Part shown: in pieces, positions 1-8,132 of the stretch
Position numbering within the stretch: position 1 is the first letter of the stretch
How the letters are laid out: every line of letters begins with the position of its first letter
Assembly (NCBI GenBank): GCA_003223025.1
Contig: QHXR01000029.1
Coordinates: 1 to 33,907 of the forward strand
DNA: 33,907 bases
DNA from: Acidobacteriota bacterium
GTDB lineage: Bacteria > Acidobacteriota > Blastocatellia > Pyrinomonadales > Pyrinomonadaceae
Direction of reading: 5' to 3'
Position numbers and translations under genes: made by a program
The notes under the pieces: model-generated
Told to the model about the DNA's origin: nothing
Databases searched by the model: none
The model's input: the letters and a program-made list of their open reading frames with translations, nothing else

Positions 1-2493
1 TATGCGGCGCGAATTACACGCGAATTTTCCGTCATGCGCAAGATGGGTTTTCAGGATTACTTTCTGATCACCTGGGATTTCATCAAGTATGCAAAAGAGA
101 ACGGGATTCCGGTCGGGCCGGGCCGTGGCTCGGCTGCCGGATCGCTCGTCGCGTACTGCCTCGGAATCACGGACATCGATCCGCTGCAGTACGATCTTCT
201 GTTCGAACGCTTTCTGAATCCGGAACGTATTTCGATGCCGGATATCGATATCGATTTTTGTATCCGCGGTCGCGGCGAAGTCATCAATCACGTCACTGAA
301 CTTTACGGACGCGACTCTGTCTGTCAGATAATCACGTTCGGAACGATGGCTTCGCGTGCGGCAATCAAGGACGTCGGTCGTGCGCTAAACATGCCGTACG
401 GCGATGTCGAGAAGATCGCGAAGATGATCCCGCCGCCTATACGCGGTAGAAACGTGAGCATATCGATGGCACTGGATATGGTGCCCGAGTTGAAAGCGTC
501 AGTTGCGGCAGATCCGCGAATCAAAGATGTCGTCGACCTTGCGTTAAAACTTGAAGGCTGCGCCCGACACTCATCTGTTCACGCCGCGGGTGTTGTCATC
601 TCTCCAAAGCCGCTTCACGAGATCGTGCCAGTTGCAGTTTCGGCGAAAGACGAATTAACAAGTCAGTATTCGATGAACGATCTTGAGAAGGTCGGAATGC
701 TGAAGATGGATTTTCTTGCGCTGACGACTCTAACAGTTATCGCAGATTGCCTTGCGTCGATGAAATCCAAGGCCGGTGTCGAAATCGATTGGAGCGCGAT
801 CCCGCTGAATGACGAGAAGACGATGCAGCTTTTCGGTGACGGACGAACGGACGCCGTGTTCCAGTTCGAATCCGGAGGCATGCAGGAGATCTGTCGTCGT
901 CTGAAACCCAAAGAGCTAGAGGATCTTTCCGCTCTGAACGCGCTGTATCGTCCTGGCCCGCTTGATGGCGGAATGATCGACGACTACATCGCGCGTCATC
1001 GTGGCGAGAAGCAAGTGCGGTATCTCGTTCCGGAGATGAAGGACATTCTCGTCAACACATACGGTGTCCTTGTCTATCAAGAACAGATCATGCAGCTTGC
1101 GCAAAAGTTGGCGGGTTTCAGTCTCGGCGAAGCCGACATGATGCGCCGCGCGATGGGTAAGAAGAAGCGCGAAGAGATGGACGTGCACAAGGAGAAATTC
1201 ATCTCGGGTGCAGTCGGAAATAAAATTCCGAAGGACAAGGCTGAGTCGATCTTCACACTGATGGCGCAGTTCGCTGACTACGGATTTAATCGCAGTCACT
1301 CGATCGCGTACGCGTATCTCGCTTTTCAAACCGCGTACTTAAAAGCTCACTATCCGTCTTACTTCTACGCCGCCGTCTTGTCGCACGAAGCCGACGACAG
1401 CGCGAAAGTTTATAAGTACTCGAGCGAGCTCAGATCGATGGGCTTACAGTTGCTTCCGCCGGACGTGAATGAGAGTGATGAAGGCTTCACTCCCTCTGAC
1501 GACGCGGTTCGATTCGGACTGAGCGCGATAAAGGGAATCGGATCGACAACGGTCCGTGCGATCGTCGACGCGCGAAACGAGGGACGCTACACTTCCCTCT
1601 TCGATTTTGTATCGCGGATCGATCAAGGTGCGATCGGAAGACGGGGGCTTGAAAGTTTGATCACATCGGGCGCTTTTGATTCCTTGAAACCCGAAGAGGT
1701 CGCGGTCGGACAATGGCGTGCGAATCTCTTCTCGGCGATCGACACGTCGCTTTCGTTAAGTCAAAAATCATGGAACGACAAGGCCCGCGGTCAAAGCGGA
1801 TTATTTGGCGAGGAGTCTGGAACCGACGCTCTGACGCAGGCGATCGCTGACGTAAGGCCGTGGACGCAGACGGAAATTTCGACGCAGGAGAAGGCGGCTG
1901 TCGGATTTTATTTATCCGTCCACCCACTCGACAACTATCGCGAAATTGTATCCGGACTCAGGATCAAGAATGTTGCCGACTATGAGGACCTTAAGCCCGG
2001 AGATACGATCACGATCGCGGGAATCGTCTCGGCATTCGCGGTACGCCAGAGCAAAAAAGGTAATAGATTTTGTATGTTCCGCCTCGAGGACCGTTCGACC
2101 GGCGTAAAGTGTCTTGCGTGGTCCGAAGCGTACGGAAAATTTTCCTCGATCCTTAAAAACGATGAGCTTCTAATCATTGACGCCAAAGTTGAATCGGCCG
2201 AAGGCCAGGACATCACAGTCATCCTGAGCGACGCTCGCTCGCTGACGGAAGCTCTTCCGAAAAACGCAAAGTCGGTCGACATCACGCTGCCGGCAAGTAA
2301 GCTCGACGACGAGTATCTCCACGATCTACTGACCGTACTCAACGACGCGAGCGGTAAGACGGAAGTCTATCTCGATCTGATGATCGATGATGTAAAAGTG
2401 AAACTTCACTCACAACCGATCCGCATTCAAGGGTCCAGCCGTTTGGAAACACAGTTGCGAAATCGCGGCTGCGAAGTAAATTGGATATTATGA
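1..2493 (+). CDS. dnaE: DNA polymerase III alpha subunit, 5'-truncated
   Basis: This is the catalytic subunit of the replicative polymerase. The frame is open from base 1, so the start and the N-terminal PHP domain lie outside the window. The visible part begins inside the palm. The PGRGSAAGS motif lies near bases 118-144. PDIDIDF follows, with acidic residues encoded at 241, 247 and 253, and the third acidic site is expected in GMIDDYI near 973-990. The fingers segment [12 protein letters not shown] lies near 1280-1317. A helix-hairpin-helix region follows around 1510-1600, and an OB-fold ([10 protein letters not shown]) around 2008-2130. The 3' end is intact and overlaps accA by 4 bases (ATGA), so the two are probably translationally coupled. 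It is the DnaE1 type, and the identification is secure. Confidence 0.97.
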   Translation, partial: YAARITREFSVMRKMGFQDYFLITWDFIKYAKENGIPVGPGRGSAAGSLVAYCLGITDIDPLQYDLLFERFLNPERISMPDIDIDFCIRGRGEVINHVTELYGRDSVCQIITFGTMASRAAIKDVGRALNMPYGDVEKIAKMIPPPIRGRNVSISMALDMVPELKASVAADPRIKDVVDLALKLEGCARHSSVHAAGVVISPKPLHEIVPVAVSAKDELTSQYSMNDLEKVGMLKMDFLALTTLTVIADCLASMKSKAGVEIDWSAIPLNDEKTMQLFGDGRTDAVFQFESGGMQEICRRLKPKELEDLSALNALYRPGPLDGGMIDDYIARHRGEKQVRYLVPEMKDILVNTYGVLVYQEQIMQLAQKLAGFSLGEADMMRRAMGKKKREEMDVHKEKFISGAVGNKIPKDKAESIFTLMAQFADYGFNRSHSIAYAYLAFQTAYLKAHYPSYFYAAVLSHEADDSAKVYKYSSELRSMGLQLLPPDVNESDEGFTPSDDAVRFGLSAIKGIGSTTVRAIVDARNEGRYTSLFDFVSRIDQGAIGRRGLESLITSGAFDSLKPEEVAVGQWRANLFSAIDTSLSLSQKSWNDKARGQSGLFGEESGTDALTQAIADVRPWTQTEISTQEKAAVGFYLSVHPLDNYREIVSGLRIKNVADYEDLKPGDTITIAGIVSAFAVRQSKKGNRFCMFRLEDRSTGVKCLAWSEAYGKFSSILKNDELLIIDAKVESAEGQDITVILSDARSLTEALPKNAKSVDITLPASKLDDEYLHDLLTVLNDASGKTEVYLDLMIDDVKVKLHSQPIRIQGSSRLETQLRNRGCEVNWIL

Positions 2494-3347
2494 GTGCAAC
2501 GATTATGGCAAAAGAGAGCGACAAGAGCGCGATCGAACGCGTCCAAACCGCGCGTCATCCCGATCGCCCATATTCCTCAGATCTTTTCAGTTCTATTTTT
2601 GAGGATTTCGTCGAGCTGCACGGCGACAGACGTTACGCCGACGATCCGGCTCTCGTCGCTGGCTTCGCAAAGCTGGGAGGTCACGAGGTTCTAGTGATCG
2701 GGCAGCAAAAAGGACGCGACACGAATCAGCGGAGGCATCGAAATTTTGGGATGCCGAAACCGGAAGGCTATCGAAAGGCTCTTCGTCTGATGCACCTCGC
2801 AGAAAAATTCGGGCGACCGATAATCACATTCATCGATACGCCGGGAGCGTATCCCGGAATCGATGCCGAGGAGCGCGGGCAAGCAGAAGCGATCGCATTT
2901 AATCTGCGCGAAATGGCGGGACTCAAAGTTCCGATCATTGTTGTTGTGCTTGGTGAAGGCGGATCAGGCGGTGCTCTCGCGATCGGGATCGGCGACCGTG
3001 TCCTGATGATGGAAAACTCGATCTATTCCGTCATTTCGCCGGAAGGTTGTGCTGCGATCCTCTGGAAAGATGCTGCGAAAGCCGACCTGGCCGCGGCGGC
3101 GTTGCGGCTGACCGCATCCGACCTTATGGAATTCGGAGTCGTTGATGAGGTTGTCGCTGAAGGTGCCGCGTGGGAAATTGATCCAGAGGGCGACGAATCT
3201 CCGAAGCGCCGAGGCGCATACCAAAAGATCGCGAATCGACTGAAAGATTCGATCATCCGAAACCTGAATGAGGTCGCAAAGCTTGGACCGTCCGAGTTAG
3301 TGAAGGCTCGATACGACCGATTTCGAAAGATCGGTTCCGCCGCATAA
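2490..3347 (+). CDS. accA: Acetyl-CoA carboxylase carboxyltransferase subunit alpha
   Basis: With AccD this subunit transfers CO2 from carboxybiotin to acetyl-CoA, giving malonyl-CoA for fatty acid synthesis in the cytoplasm. Family hallmarks are [12 protein letters not shown] near the N-terminus, [46 protein letters not shown] (oxyanion region) and [16 protein letters not shown] chose the ATG at 2490 because it overlaps the dnaE stop by 4 bases. A TTG at 2481 and an ATG at 2505 are alternatives. At 285 residues it is shorter than E. coli AccA (about 319). The missing part is the N-terminal helical extension, while the crotonase core is complete. A strong hairpin follows the stop. Confidence 0.96.
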   Translation: MSATIMAKESDKSAIERVQTARHPDRPYSSDLFSSIFEDFVELHGDRRYADDPALVAGFAKLGGHEVLVIGQQKGRDTNQRRHRNFGMPKPEGYRKALRLMHLAEKFGRPIITFIDTPGAYPGIDAEERGQAEAIAFNLREMAGLKVPIIVVVLGEGGSGGALAIGIGDRVLMMENSIYSVISPEGCAAILWKDAAKADLAAAALRLTASDLMEFGVVDEVVAEGAAWEIDPEGDESPKRRGAYQKIANRLKDSIIRNLNEVAKLGPSELVKARYDRFRKIGSAA

Positions 3348-3354
3348 ACGAATT

Positions 3355-3383
3355 CGGGCGGTCGATATAAAATCGACCGCCCG
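3355..3383. terminator. Hairpin between accA and ssb
   Basis: A perfect 12-bp inverted repeat (3355-3366 with 3372-3383, CGGGCGGTCGAT arm) has a 5-nt loop. On the plus strand TTCTTTCC follows, a modest U-rich tail. It sits between convergent accA and ssb, so it probably ends accA and may also act on ssb transcripts. Confidence 0.8.
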
Positions 3384-3407
3384 TTCTTTCCTAATTTACT
3401 TCTCAAA

Positions 3408-3866
3408 CTAAAAAGGAATATCGTCGTCGCCGCTAGGCGCGGGCGCCGATGCGGTCGCGGCACCGGTCGACCTGTCTGCCGGACCGGCAAACTCAGCCGG
3501 TCCTCCGCCGGAGTATTCTTCGTCACCTTCAGTTCGCGGTCCGGCACTTATGAACTGCATGTCTGTTGCCTGGACCTCGAGTGTGTAACGACTCTTACCG
3601 TCGCGGTCAGTCCATTCTTCAACACCGAGTCTTCCCTCAATATAAACCGGCCGGCCTTTGGTTAAATATTTCGCAGCATTCTCAGCCTGGTTTCGCCACA
3701 GAGTTACGCGAAACCATGTGGTGACGTCCTGCAGCTCGCCGGACTTGTCACGCTTTTTTTCGTTAGTCGCAAGAGAGAAATTACACACTGCAACTCCCTG
3801 AGGTGTGTAGCGAAGTTCGGGGTCTCTACCGAGATTACCGACAATGATTATTTTATTAAATGACAT
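3408..3866 (-). CDS. ssb: Single-stranded DNA-binding protein
   Basis: This 152-residue protein binds single-stranded DNA as a tetramer during replication and repair. The N-terminal OB-fold opens with MSFNKIIIVGNLGRDPELRYT and contains TTWFRVTLW and YIEGRL, all typical of bacterial SSB. A Gly/Ala/Pro-rich disordered linker (about residues 108-146) leads to the acidic tail DDDIPF, the docking peptide for DNA polymerase, RecO, ExoI and others. The ATG at 3866 has AAGGAG at 3876-3881 with 9-nt spacing. A near-consensus promoter lies upstream. The adjacent terminator and divergent neighbour suggest a single-gene transcript. Confidence 0.97.
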   Translation of the reverse strand: MSFNKIIIVGNLGRDPELRYTPQGVAVCNFSLATNEKKRDKSGELQDVTTWFRVTLWRNQAENAAKYLTKGRPVYIEGRLGVEEWTDRDGKSRYTLEVQATDMQFISAGPRTEGDEEYSGGGPAEFAGPADRSTGAATASAPAPSGDDDIPF

Positions 3867-3909
3867 AGTAGGAGTCTCCTTTCTGATTGTTTAATTGCAA
3901 CGTTCCCGG

Positions 3910-3938
3910 ATATTACATTCATCAATCCATAGGGTCAA
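3910..3938 (-). promoter_or_regulatory. Sigma-70-type promoter of ssb
   Basis: Read on the minus strand, a -35 box TTGACC (3933-3938) and a -10 box TAATAT (3910-3915) are separated by exactly 17 nt. The predicted start near 3903 gives a 5' UTR of about 36 nt before the ssb ATG. Confidence 0.7.
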
Positions 3939-3946
3939 GTTTGCTG

Positions 3947-3955
3947 TGTTAGAAT
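3947..3955 (+). promoter_or_regulatory. Possible extended -10 promoter for the beta-propeller gene
   Basis: TGT followed by TAGAAT (3950-3955) fits an extended -10 element with no good -35 box. A start near 3962 would put the ATG at 3992 about 30 nt downstream. It lies immediately beside the divergent ssb promoter. The support is motif-level only. Confidence 0.35.
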
Positions 3956-3991
3956 CTTTATTCACTTCACTTGACGATACACGCGGCACTA

Positions 3992-5128
3992 ATGTCTCAC
4001 CGGGCAACACTAAAAAATTACGCTTTTCAAGCCCTTACTCTTGCTTTTCTGCTCATTATTTTTGATGCTGTTCGCGCCGATTTGTATGCTGAGCCCCGTG
4101 TCGCTCAAGCCGGCGAGCCCGAGATCTTTAGCCGATGCTGGGACTACAAACTTTCGCCGAATTTGGGGATCGTACCCGTCGTCGACTCATCGGCAGTGTA
4201 CATCGTCGACAGCGAAAATAATCTTCTCGCGATAGACCCCGGCAACGCATCCAGGATCTGGTCGAGCGAGCTCGGAGGCGAGGTCGTTTCAAACATCATC
4301 CTTTCCGATTCGTCGATCCTGCTCGCGACCAATTCTCAAACCACCGAGAGCAATTCAGTTCGCAAAACATCCTTGAGGTCGATCAGCCGGGCGACCGGCA
4401 TTACCGAGTGGCGGGTCGATATAAGATCGTCGGATAATGCGTGGATCGGAACATATCCAGCGGCGGTTATCGTCGTCGGCGAGGGTGGCGCGATCTCTGC
4501 ATTAACCCGGCTTGAAGGAAGGATAATCTGGCAGCGGGATATTGCATCGCCCGTGACCGCTGAACCGCGGTTTGGCCGGAGTGGGGTCGTTCTCGGAAAT
4601 CAGAATAAAGAAATCTTGAATGTGTCGCTGACCGACGGTAGCTCTCGACAGTTATGGAAGTCGGAGTTCTTGCCTACGGCGTTGCTCGTCGATGCATCGG
4701 GCAGACTCGTGGTCGGGGACGAGCGAGGTAGTGTGATCGCGATCTCTGCAGACGGCGATCGATCATGGACGTTCAGGAACGGAGCTCGGATCTCTTCCGT
4801 ACTTCTCGACGGTTCCGATTATCTTGCTTCATCAAACGACAATTTTATCTATAAGCTTTCCCGAAGCGGAAACGTGAAATGGAAGCGCCGATTGCCGGGT
4901 CGTCTTACACAAGCCCCGTTGCTACTCAACGATGTCGCCGTGATGTCGGTGGCGGGCGGCGGAGGTGTTTTCGTGATCACTCAGAGCAAAGGGAAGATTT
5001 TGAACCATATCGAGATCGCGGAAGAAGTGTCATCAAATGTCGCAGCTTCGCCGGACTCAAAAAACATGATCATCGCTAGTCCTTCGGGGGTAGCATTCTT
5101 TAGTCGCGAGAAATGTCCCGCAAAATAA
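3992..5128 (+). CDS. Secreted PQQ-like beta-propeller repeat protein
   Basis: A 378-residue protein with an N-terminal hydrophobic signal or anchor segment (about residues 12-30, ending near RADLYAEP). The rest looks like a PQQ-binding-like or WD-type beta-propeller, as in BamB. Repeated blades include VYIVDSENNLLAIDPGNASRI, LEGRIIWQRDI and IYKLSRSGNVKWKRRL, with recurring LxAIxxxxGxxxW-type strands. It probably acts in the periplasm or outside the cell. No catalytic residues or quinoprotein-dehydrogenase features are visible. The ATG at 3992 leaves a short n-region. A TTG at 3971 would add 7 residues, and neither start has a clear Shine-Dalgarno. It is a lone gene between the ssb promoter and a bidirectional hairpin. 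The substrate is unknown, and I do not call it BamB because the usual der/hisS context is absent. Confidence 0.75.
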   Translation: MSHRATLKNYAFQALTLAFLLIIFDAVRADLYAEPRVAQAGEPEIFSRCWDYKLSPNLGIVPVVDSSAVYIVDSENNLLAIDPGNASRIWSSELGGEVVSNIILSDSSILLATNSQTTESNSVRKTSLRSISRATGITEWRVDIRSSDNAWIGTYPAAVIVVGEGGAISALTRLEGRIIWQRDIASPVTAEPRFGRSGVVLGNQNKEILNVSLTDGSSRQLWKSEFLPTALLVDASGRLVVGDERGSVIAISADGDRSWTFRNGARISSVLLDGSDYLASSNDNFIYKLSRSGNVKWKRRLPGRLTQAPLLLNDVAVMSVAGGGGVFVITQSKGKILNHIEIAEEVSSNVAASPDSKNMIIASPSGVAFFSREKCPAK

Positions 5129-5153
5129 AAAGACGGCTCTTGGCGCCGTCTTT
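5129..5153. terminator. Bidirectional hairpin between convergent genes
   Basis: A 9-bp inverted repeat (AAAGACGGC, 5129-5137, with 5145-5153) has a 7-nt loop. It is A-rich on its left side and ends in T residues, so it resembles an intrinsic terminator in both directions. It begins at the stop of the beta-propeller gene and lies 22 nt beyond the end of the DUF465 gene. Confidence 0.75.
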
Positions 5154-5175
5154 GAAATAGGTGTTAGTGCAAAAA

Positions 5176-5406
5176 TTAATGCGAGACCGAGTAATCATGC
5201 ATCATCGCATAGATCTCGTCCTTGATTTGTAGTTTCTTCTTCTTGAGAGTGACTTCTTCGATCTGTTCGTCGTCGCTGGGAAATGTTAGGTGGGCCAATT
5301 CGCTTAACCGATTTTCGTACGTTTGATGTTGGTGGACGAGATCACGGAAAGCTGAATTACTCTTTATCAATTCGTCTCTCACAACATCAGGGGTCGACAT
5401 GTCCAT
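5176..5406 (-). CDS. DUF465 (YdcH-like) small helical protein
   Basis: A 76-residue, highly charged helical protein. Its C-terminal segment LKKKKLQIKDEIYAMM matches the signature of DUF465/YdcH-type proteins, which form helical hairpins of unknown function. The ATG at 5406 is chosen because AGGAA (5416-5420) lies 9 nt upstream and the resulting length fits the family. A longer frame reaches a TTG at 5481, but it has no ribosome site and would start at or before the predicted transcription start. The family has no established biochemical role, so none is assigned. Confidence 0.75.
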   Translation of the reverse strand: MDMSTPDVVRDELIKSNSAFRDLVHQHQTYENRLSELAHLTFPSDDEQIEEVTLKKKKLQIKDEIYAMMHDYSVSH

Positions 5407-5485
5407 AGCGTGTTGTTCCTCACTTTTCAATTTTTGAATCCCGCCTCTAAGCTCTAGGATCATTACGTGGTCGGGTTTCAACTCG

Positions 5486-5515
5486 ATGTTAAACCAAGTT
5501 CACATCAATTTTCAA
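5486..5515 (-). promoter_or_regulatory. Possible promoter of the DUF465 gene
   Basis: On the minus strand TTGAAA (5510-5515) and TAACAT (5486-5491) are spaced by 18 nt in the gap after rimI. A start near 5479 would favour the ATG at 5406 over the upstream TTG. Confidence 0.35.
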
Positions 5516-5536
5516 GCACCTTAAGATTTTTGTTGA

Positions 5537-6010
5537 TTACACCAGTCCAAGTTCCATAACTTCGGCATCCTCGACGGGATTCGTATAAAAATCGCGGCGA
5601 AGCCTCGCTGTCACGAAACCTTTGGCAGCATAAAATCTTATTGCACTGCGATTTGAGACTCTCACCTCGAGCGATATCCTTCGAACGCTTTCGATTGAGC
5701 AGATCCTCACGAATTCCGTCATCAGCCTCGATCCGATACCTGAGTTGCGTGATGTCAGCCGTGTTCCAATATTGTAAATCTCGGCTTCGATTCCGTCCGC
5801 TCCCGGTCCGAATCTGGTCACTCGACCGATGATAAAACCGACCGTTGCGTCATCCTCTTCGGATTTCGCGACCAGCATGATCGCGTCGGCCCTTTCGAGC
5901 TCGGCTTCGTAACCATTCCTACTCCACGGACTCAGGCCGCATTCGGCCTGGATATCGATCATGTCGTCAATATGTTCGGCTCTAGCTGGTTGGATGTGAA
6001 AGGCTGCCAC
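5537..6010 (-). CDS. rimI: RimI-like GNAT N-acetyltransferase
   Basis: A 157-residue GNAT-fold protein that probably acetylates the N-terminus of ribosomal protein S18 or a similar target using acetyl-CoA. The N-terminal strand and helix (FHIQPARAEHIDDMIDIQ) are followed by the central strand EAEIYNIGT. The acetyl-CoA pyrophosphate loop is SRNSGIGSRLM, and the C-terminal signature LEVRVSNRSAIRFYAAKGF is typical of RimI. Its start is only 3 nt from the tsaB stop, and the tsaB-rimI pairing is common across bacteria, which supports the assignment. The real substrate cannot be read from sequence. Confidence 0.88.
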   Translation of the reverse strand: MAAFHIQPARAEHIDDMIDIQAECGLSPWSRNGYEAELERADAIMLVAKSEEDDATVGFIIGRVTRFGPGADGIEAEIYNIGTRLTSRNSGIGSRLMTEFVRICSIESVRRISLEVRVSNRSAIRFYAAKGFVTARLRRDFYTNPVEDAEVMELGLV

Positions 6011-6013
6011 TCT

Positions 6014-6706
6014 TCAAAATCCCGTCGGGCGGGCTACCTGATTCCTCACATAAAGAGGCTCCAATGACGATGAATCGAAGTGACTCATTACTGCAGCAAG
6101 GCCGATAGTTTCGGCAAGAGCCGGCCCCGCGTCGACAAGTTCGACTTCATCGGCTGTCCGAGCTCGGAGACGTTCGAGCAGCGATGGGGGCGCGGTAAGC
6201 TTCGAGCGACCGAAACTGCGAAGTTCCGATAGAAAGTCCTGCTCCGATGCGGCAGAAGGAATCGATGCCGATTCAAGGTTGTCGCCTGCATTGCGACGAA
6301 AACTCTGAAAAGCAATATCATGCTTCCCGACCGGAACGGCCGACATGATCTCGTCAGACGAGCCGATCGCGAGTGCCATCGCTTCAAGCAATGGTACGCC
6401 GATACAATTCACATTTAACGAATGCTTCAAACCGATCGCCGTTGCGATGCCGATCCGAATTCCCGAGTAGCTCCCCGGACCTGTCGACACTGCGATCAGG
6501 TCGATCTCTTTCAGGCTCAGATTCCCTTTGCGGAGAATCAAGTCGACCGCCGGGATCAGCTCTTCGGCCCGCGACGGCGCCAAGCCGACTTCGGATGACG
6601 TCGATGCTAGTACGAAGCCTCCTTCGATCAACGCGAGGCTTCCATTTTCGACGGCGCATTCGATCGCAAGGATCCTATTTGCTTTCTTTTGTTCTTGCAC
6701 GGGCAA
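6014..6706 (-). CDS. tsaB: tRNA threonylcarbamoyladenosine biosynthesis protein TsaB
   Basis: TsaB is the structural partner of TsaD and TsaE in making the t6A37 modification on ANN-decoding tRNAs. The 230-residue protein has the ASKHA-type start ILAIECAVENGS (about residues 12-23) and the family signature VSTGPGSYSGIRIGIATAIGL (about 73-93), and the usual length. The start is uncertain. The first possible codon is a TTG at 6706, with a GTG at 6700 as the alternative, and an in-frame stop lies just upstream. This makes the gene overlap the 3' end of the nucleotidyltransferase gene by about 32 bases, suggesting coupled translation. No good Shine-Dalgarno is visible. Confidence 0.9.
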   Translation of the reverse strand: MPVQEQKKANRILAIECAVENGSLALIEGGFVLASTSSEVGLAPSRAEELIPAVDLILRKGNLSLKEIDLIAVSTGPGSYSGIRIGIATAIGLKHSLNVNCIGVPLLEAMALAIGSSDEIMSAVPVGKHDIAFQSFRRNAGDNLESASIPSAASEQDFLSELRSFGRSKLTAPPSLLERLRARTADEVELVDAGPALAETIGLAAVMSHFDSSSLEPLYVRNQVARPTGF

Positions 6707-7541
6707 TATGTTTCAAAGTGGAAACAATGCGATGTATCGAAGGGCGGACTCGCTGGAAAATGTCACGCATCTGATAAGGCACGCGCGAATACGCATCAAA
6801 ACTACCTTCGCAATTGACCGTCGCCTGGACCGGATTCGGCGGCAGTCTTTTTCTGAGTTGATGTAAGAACGTGCGTCTGTCCTTCAAAGTCGCCTCAAGC
6901 GGCCAAAGCCCGGATTCATCAAGCCACTCCTTCTCAAGAAACTTCGTCAACCAAGGCGGAAGTTCGACAGCTCGATCCCGAAACGGAAGCTCGGATATGT
7001 CTAGGCCGAGATATTTGTGAGTCAGTCCGATCGTTAAAACGACCCAATCTCGACGCGTTTCGCTAACTATATCGAGGCATAAAGGCCAGCTAAAATTCGC
7101 CGGACGATTTTGAACTGCATAGAAGACATCCCACAACCTTTCCCGATCGGTGGCGCCGCTTAGCAGCCAGTGAACGCAGATCACGCGAAGATGATCCTCA
7201 GCAGAGAGGAGCCTGATGTGTTCGCCGTCCAGCTCGACGAGCTCCGAACGCGAACAAAGGTGTTGCCAATCTACCGTGTCCCGATCTCGAAGCTCGCGAT
7301 GAAGATCGACGCCGTTTATCCCGGCGAGAGCCTTTTCAGCATCATCGAAGTCAGCCGATGAAACAACGAGATCGACGTCGATCGAAAAGCGGGGTTTATC
7401 GGCGGGATAGTTTCTGCCGGCCGCCCAGCCTTTGATGAGAATCGGCTCGATGCCGTTCTCGCGGAGTCTTCCGAACGCATGGACAATCAGCTCCTCGGTC
7501 TGCTTTTTCTTGAGCAAGTGCCATCGGAGTTCGTCATTCAT
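6675..7541 (-). CDS. Nucleotidyltransferase-fold protein (NTP_transf_5-like)
   Basis: A 288-residue protein resembling the 'uncharacterised nucleotidyltransferase' family (PF14907-like). The diagnostic block is ILIKGWAAGRNY (about residues 34-45) followed by RFSIDVDLVV (51-60), where D55 and D57 would be the metal-binding pair of a pol-beta-type fold. Family members occur beside HprK-like kinases and PqqD-like proteins in peptide-modification and lasso-peptide clusters, and the same two partners lie immediately upstream here. Downstream it overlaps tsaB by about 32 bases. The start has no clear Shine-Dalgarno, and a strong terminator separates it from the PqqD-like gene, so expression may depend on read-through. 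Substrate unknown. The family call is moderately sure. Confidence 0.75.
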   Translation of the reverse strand: MNDELRWHLLKKKQTEELIVHAFGRLRENGIEPILIKGWAAGRNYPADKPRFSIDVDLVVSSADFDDAEKALAGINGVDLHRELRDRDTVDWQHLCSRSELVELDGEHIRLLSAEDHLRVICVHWLLSGATDRERLWDVFYAVQNRPANFSWPLCLDIVSETRRDWVVLTIGLTHKYLGLDISELPFRDRAVELPPWLTKFLEKEWLDESGLWPLEATLKDRRTFLHQLRKRLPPNPVQATVNCEGSFDAYSRVPYQMRDIFQRVRPSIHRIVSTLKHIARARTKESK

Positions 7542-7552
7542 TTCTGTAAGCT

Positions 7553-7584
7553 AAAAAAGCAGCAGGGTGGTTCCCTGCTGCTTT
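7553..7584 (-). terminator. Strong intrinsic terminator of the PqqD-like gene
   Basis: On the minus strand a perfect 12-bp stem (7573-7584 with 7556-7567, AAAGCAGCAGGG) has a 5-nt loop and runs into six T residues (complement of 7553-7558). It lies about 25 nt past the stop of the PqqD-like gene and just before the next gene's ATG. It is the best-formed terminator in the window. Confidence 0.88.
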
Positions 7585-7608
7585 AGTCTGTAAAAAATAC
7601 CTTTAGCC

Positions 7609-8091
7609 TTACGGAGCACACACGCCGCTGCTATTGCAGTTGGCTAGATTTGGGCAACCGGTCAACACCGCGCAGTTACCAGGTGTAGTGCAAGCACATG
7701 AGGAAGCAGCAAGGGCACTCTGAGGGGCGACCAACGATGCGATCACCGGAATTGCGATGACCGATGCGAGGCCGATCTTCTTGATCACTTCACGACGGGA
7801 CGTGCCTTCAAATGCCGAAGAGATCTGCTTTTCGAGGAGATTGTTCTCGCTTAGCTGATCGATCGCGAGCCAGACAAAATCTTCCGTGACTTTACCACCG
7901 GCCTGACCTTCGACGAGTTTCGCGATATCAGAAACAGAATTATTACCGTCGCACGATTTCCAGATCATAGCTGCTGATCGATTGAGACAGTGAGCTTTAT
8001 TGCTATCGAGATCGTACACGAGGACCTCATCCGGGACCTCTTGGACTACAAGTCCGCTTTTTCGTGCAATGGGGCGTTGCGAGTTATTCAT
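7609..8091 (-). CDS. PqqD-like domain with internal Tat signal and hexad-cysteine tail
   Basis: A 160-residue composite. Residues about 8-90 are PqqD-like: VQEVPDEVLVYDLDSNKAHCLN, then AAMIWKSCDG, NSVSDIAKLV and a closing helix. This is the winged-helix fold used to bind peptide leaders in RiPP systems. Residues 98-105 (SRREVIKK) match a twin-arginine motif, followed by a hydrophobic stretch (106-122) and an ALA-A cleavage-like site (126-129). The remaining 32 residues hold Cys132, 134, 140, 146, 152 and 158, and the last five are exactly six apart. The ATG at 8091 is chosen because GGAGGAG (8095-8101) lies just upstream. A TTG at 8103 would include the ribosome site itself. The gene has its own promoter and terminator. 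I infer a precursor-like exported peptide with a built-in recognition domain. It could instead be a membrane-anchored chaperone. Confidence 0.85.
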   Translation of the reverse strand: MNNSQRPIARKSGLVVQEVPDEVLVYDLDSNKAHCLNRSAAMIWKSCDGNNSVSDIAKLVEGQAGGKVTEDFVWLAIDQLSENNLLEKQISSAFEGTSRREVIKKIGLASVIAIPVIASLVAPQSALAASSCACTTPGNCAVLTGCPNLANCNSSGVCAP

Positions 8092-8110
8092 TTTCTCCTC
8101 CAAAACAAAA

Positions 8111-8129
8111 CTAACCTTCCTGGGGTTAG
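8111..8129 (-). promoter_or_regulatory. Inverted repeat at the PqqD-like transcription start
   Basis: CTAACC (8111-8116) and GGTTAG (8124-8129) form a 6-bp inverted repeat with a 7-nt loop. The predicted start (near 8126) falls inside the right arm. It could be an operator or a 5' UTR hairpin. No binding protein can be named. Confidence 0.4.
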
Positions 8130-8132
8130 GTA

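Noticed and set aside
3023-3547. Minus-strand open frame spanning the accA end and ssb
   Set aside because: It crosses a terminator and two well-supported genes in other frames.
3870-3880. Palindrome AGGAGTCTCCT as an operator before ssb
   Set aside because: It overlaps the ribosome-binding region of ssb, and five-base arms around a Shine-Dalgarno are easily explained by chance.
3992-5128. BamB outer-membrane assembly factor
   Set aside because: The propeller fold is similar, but the usual neighbours and a lipobox cysteine are missing, so only a general propeller call is made.
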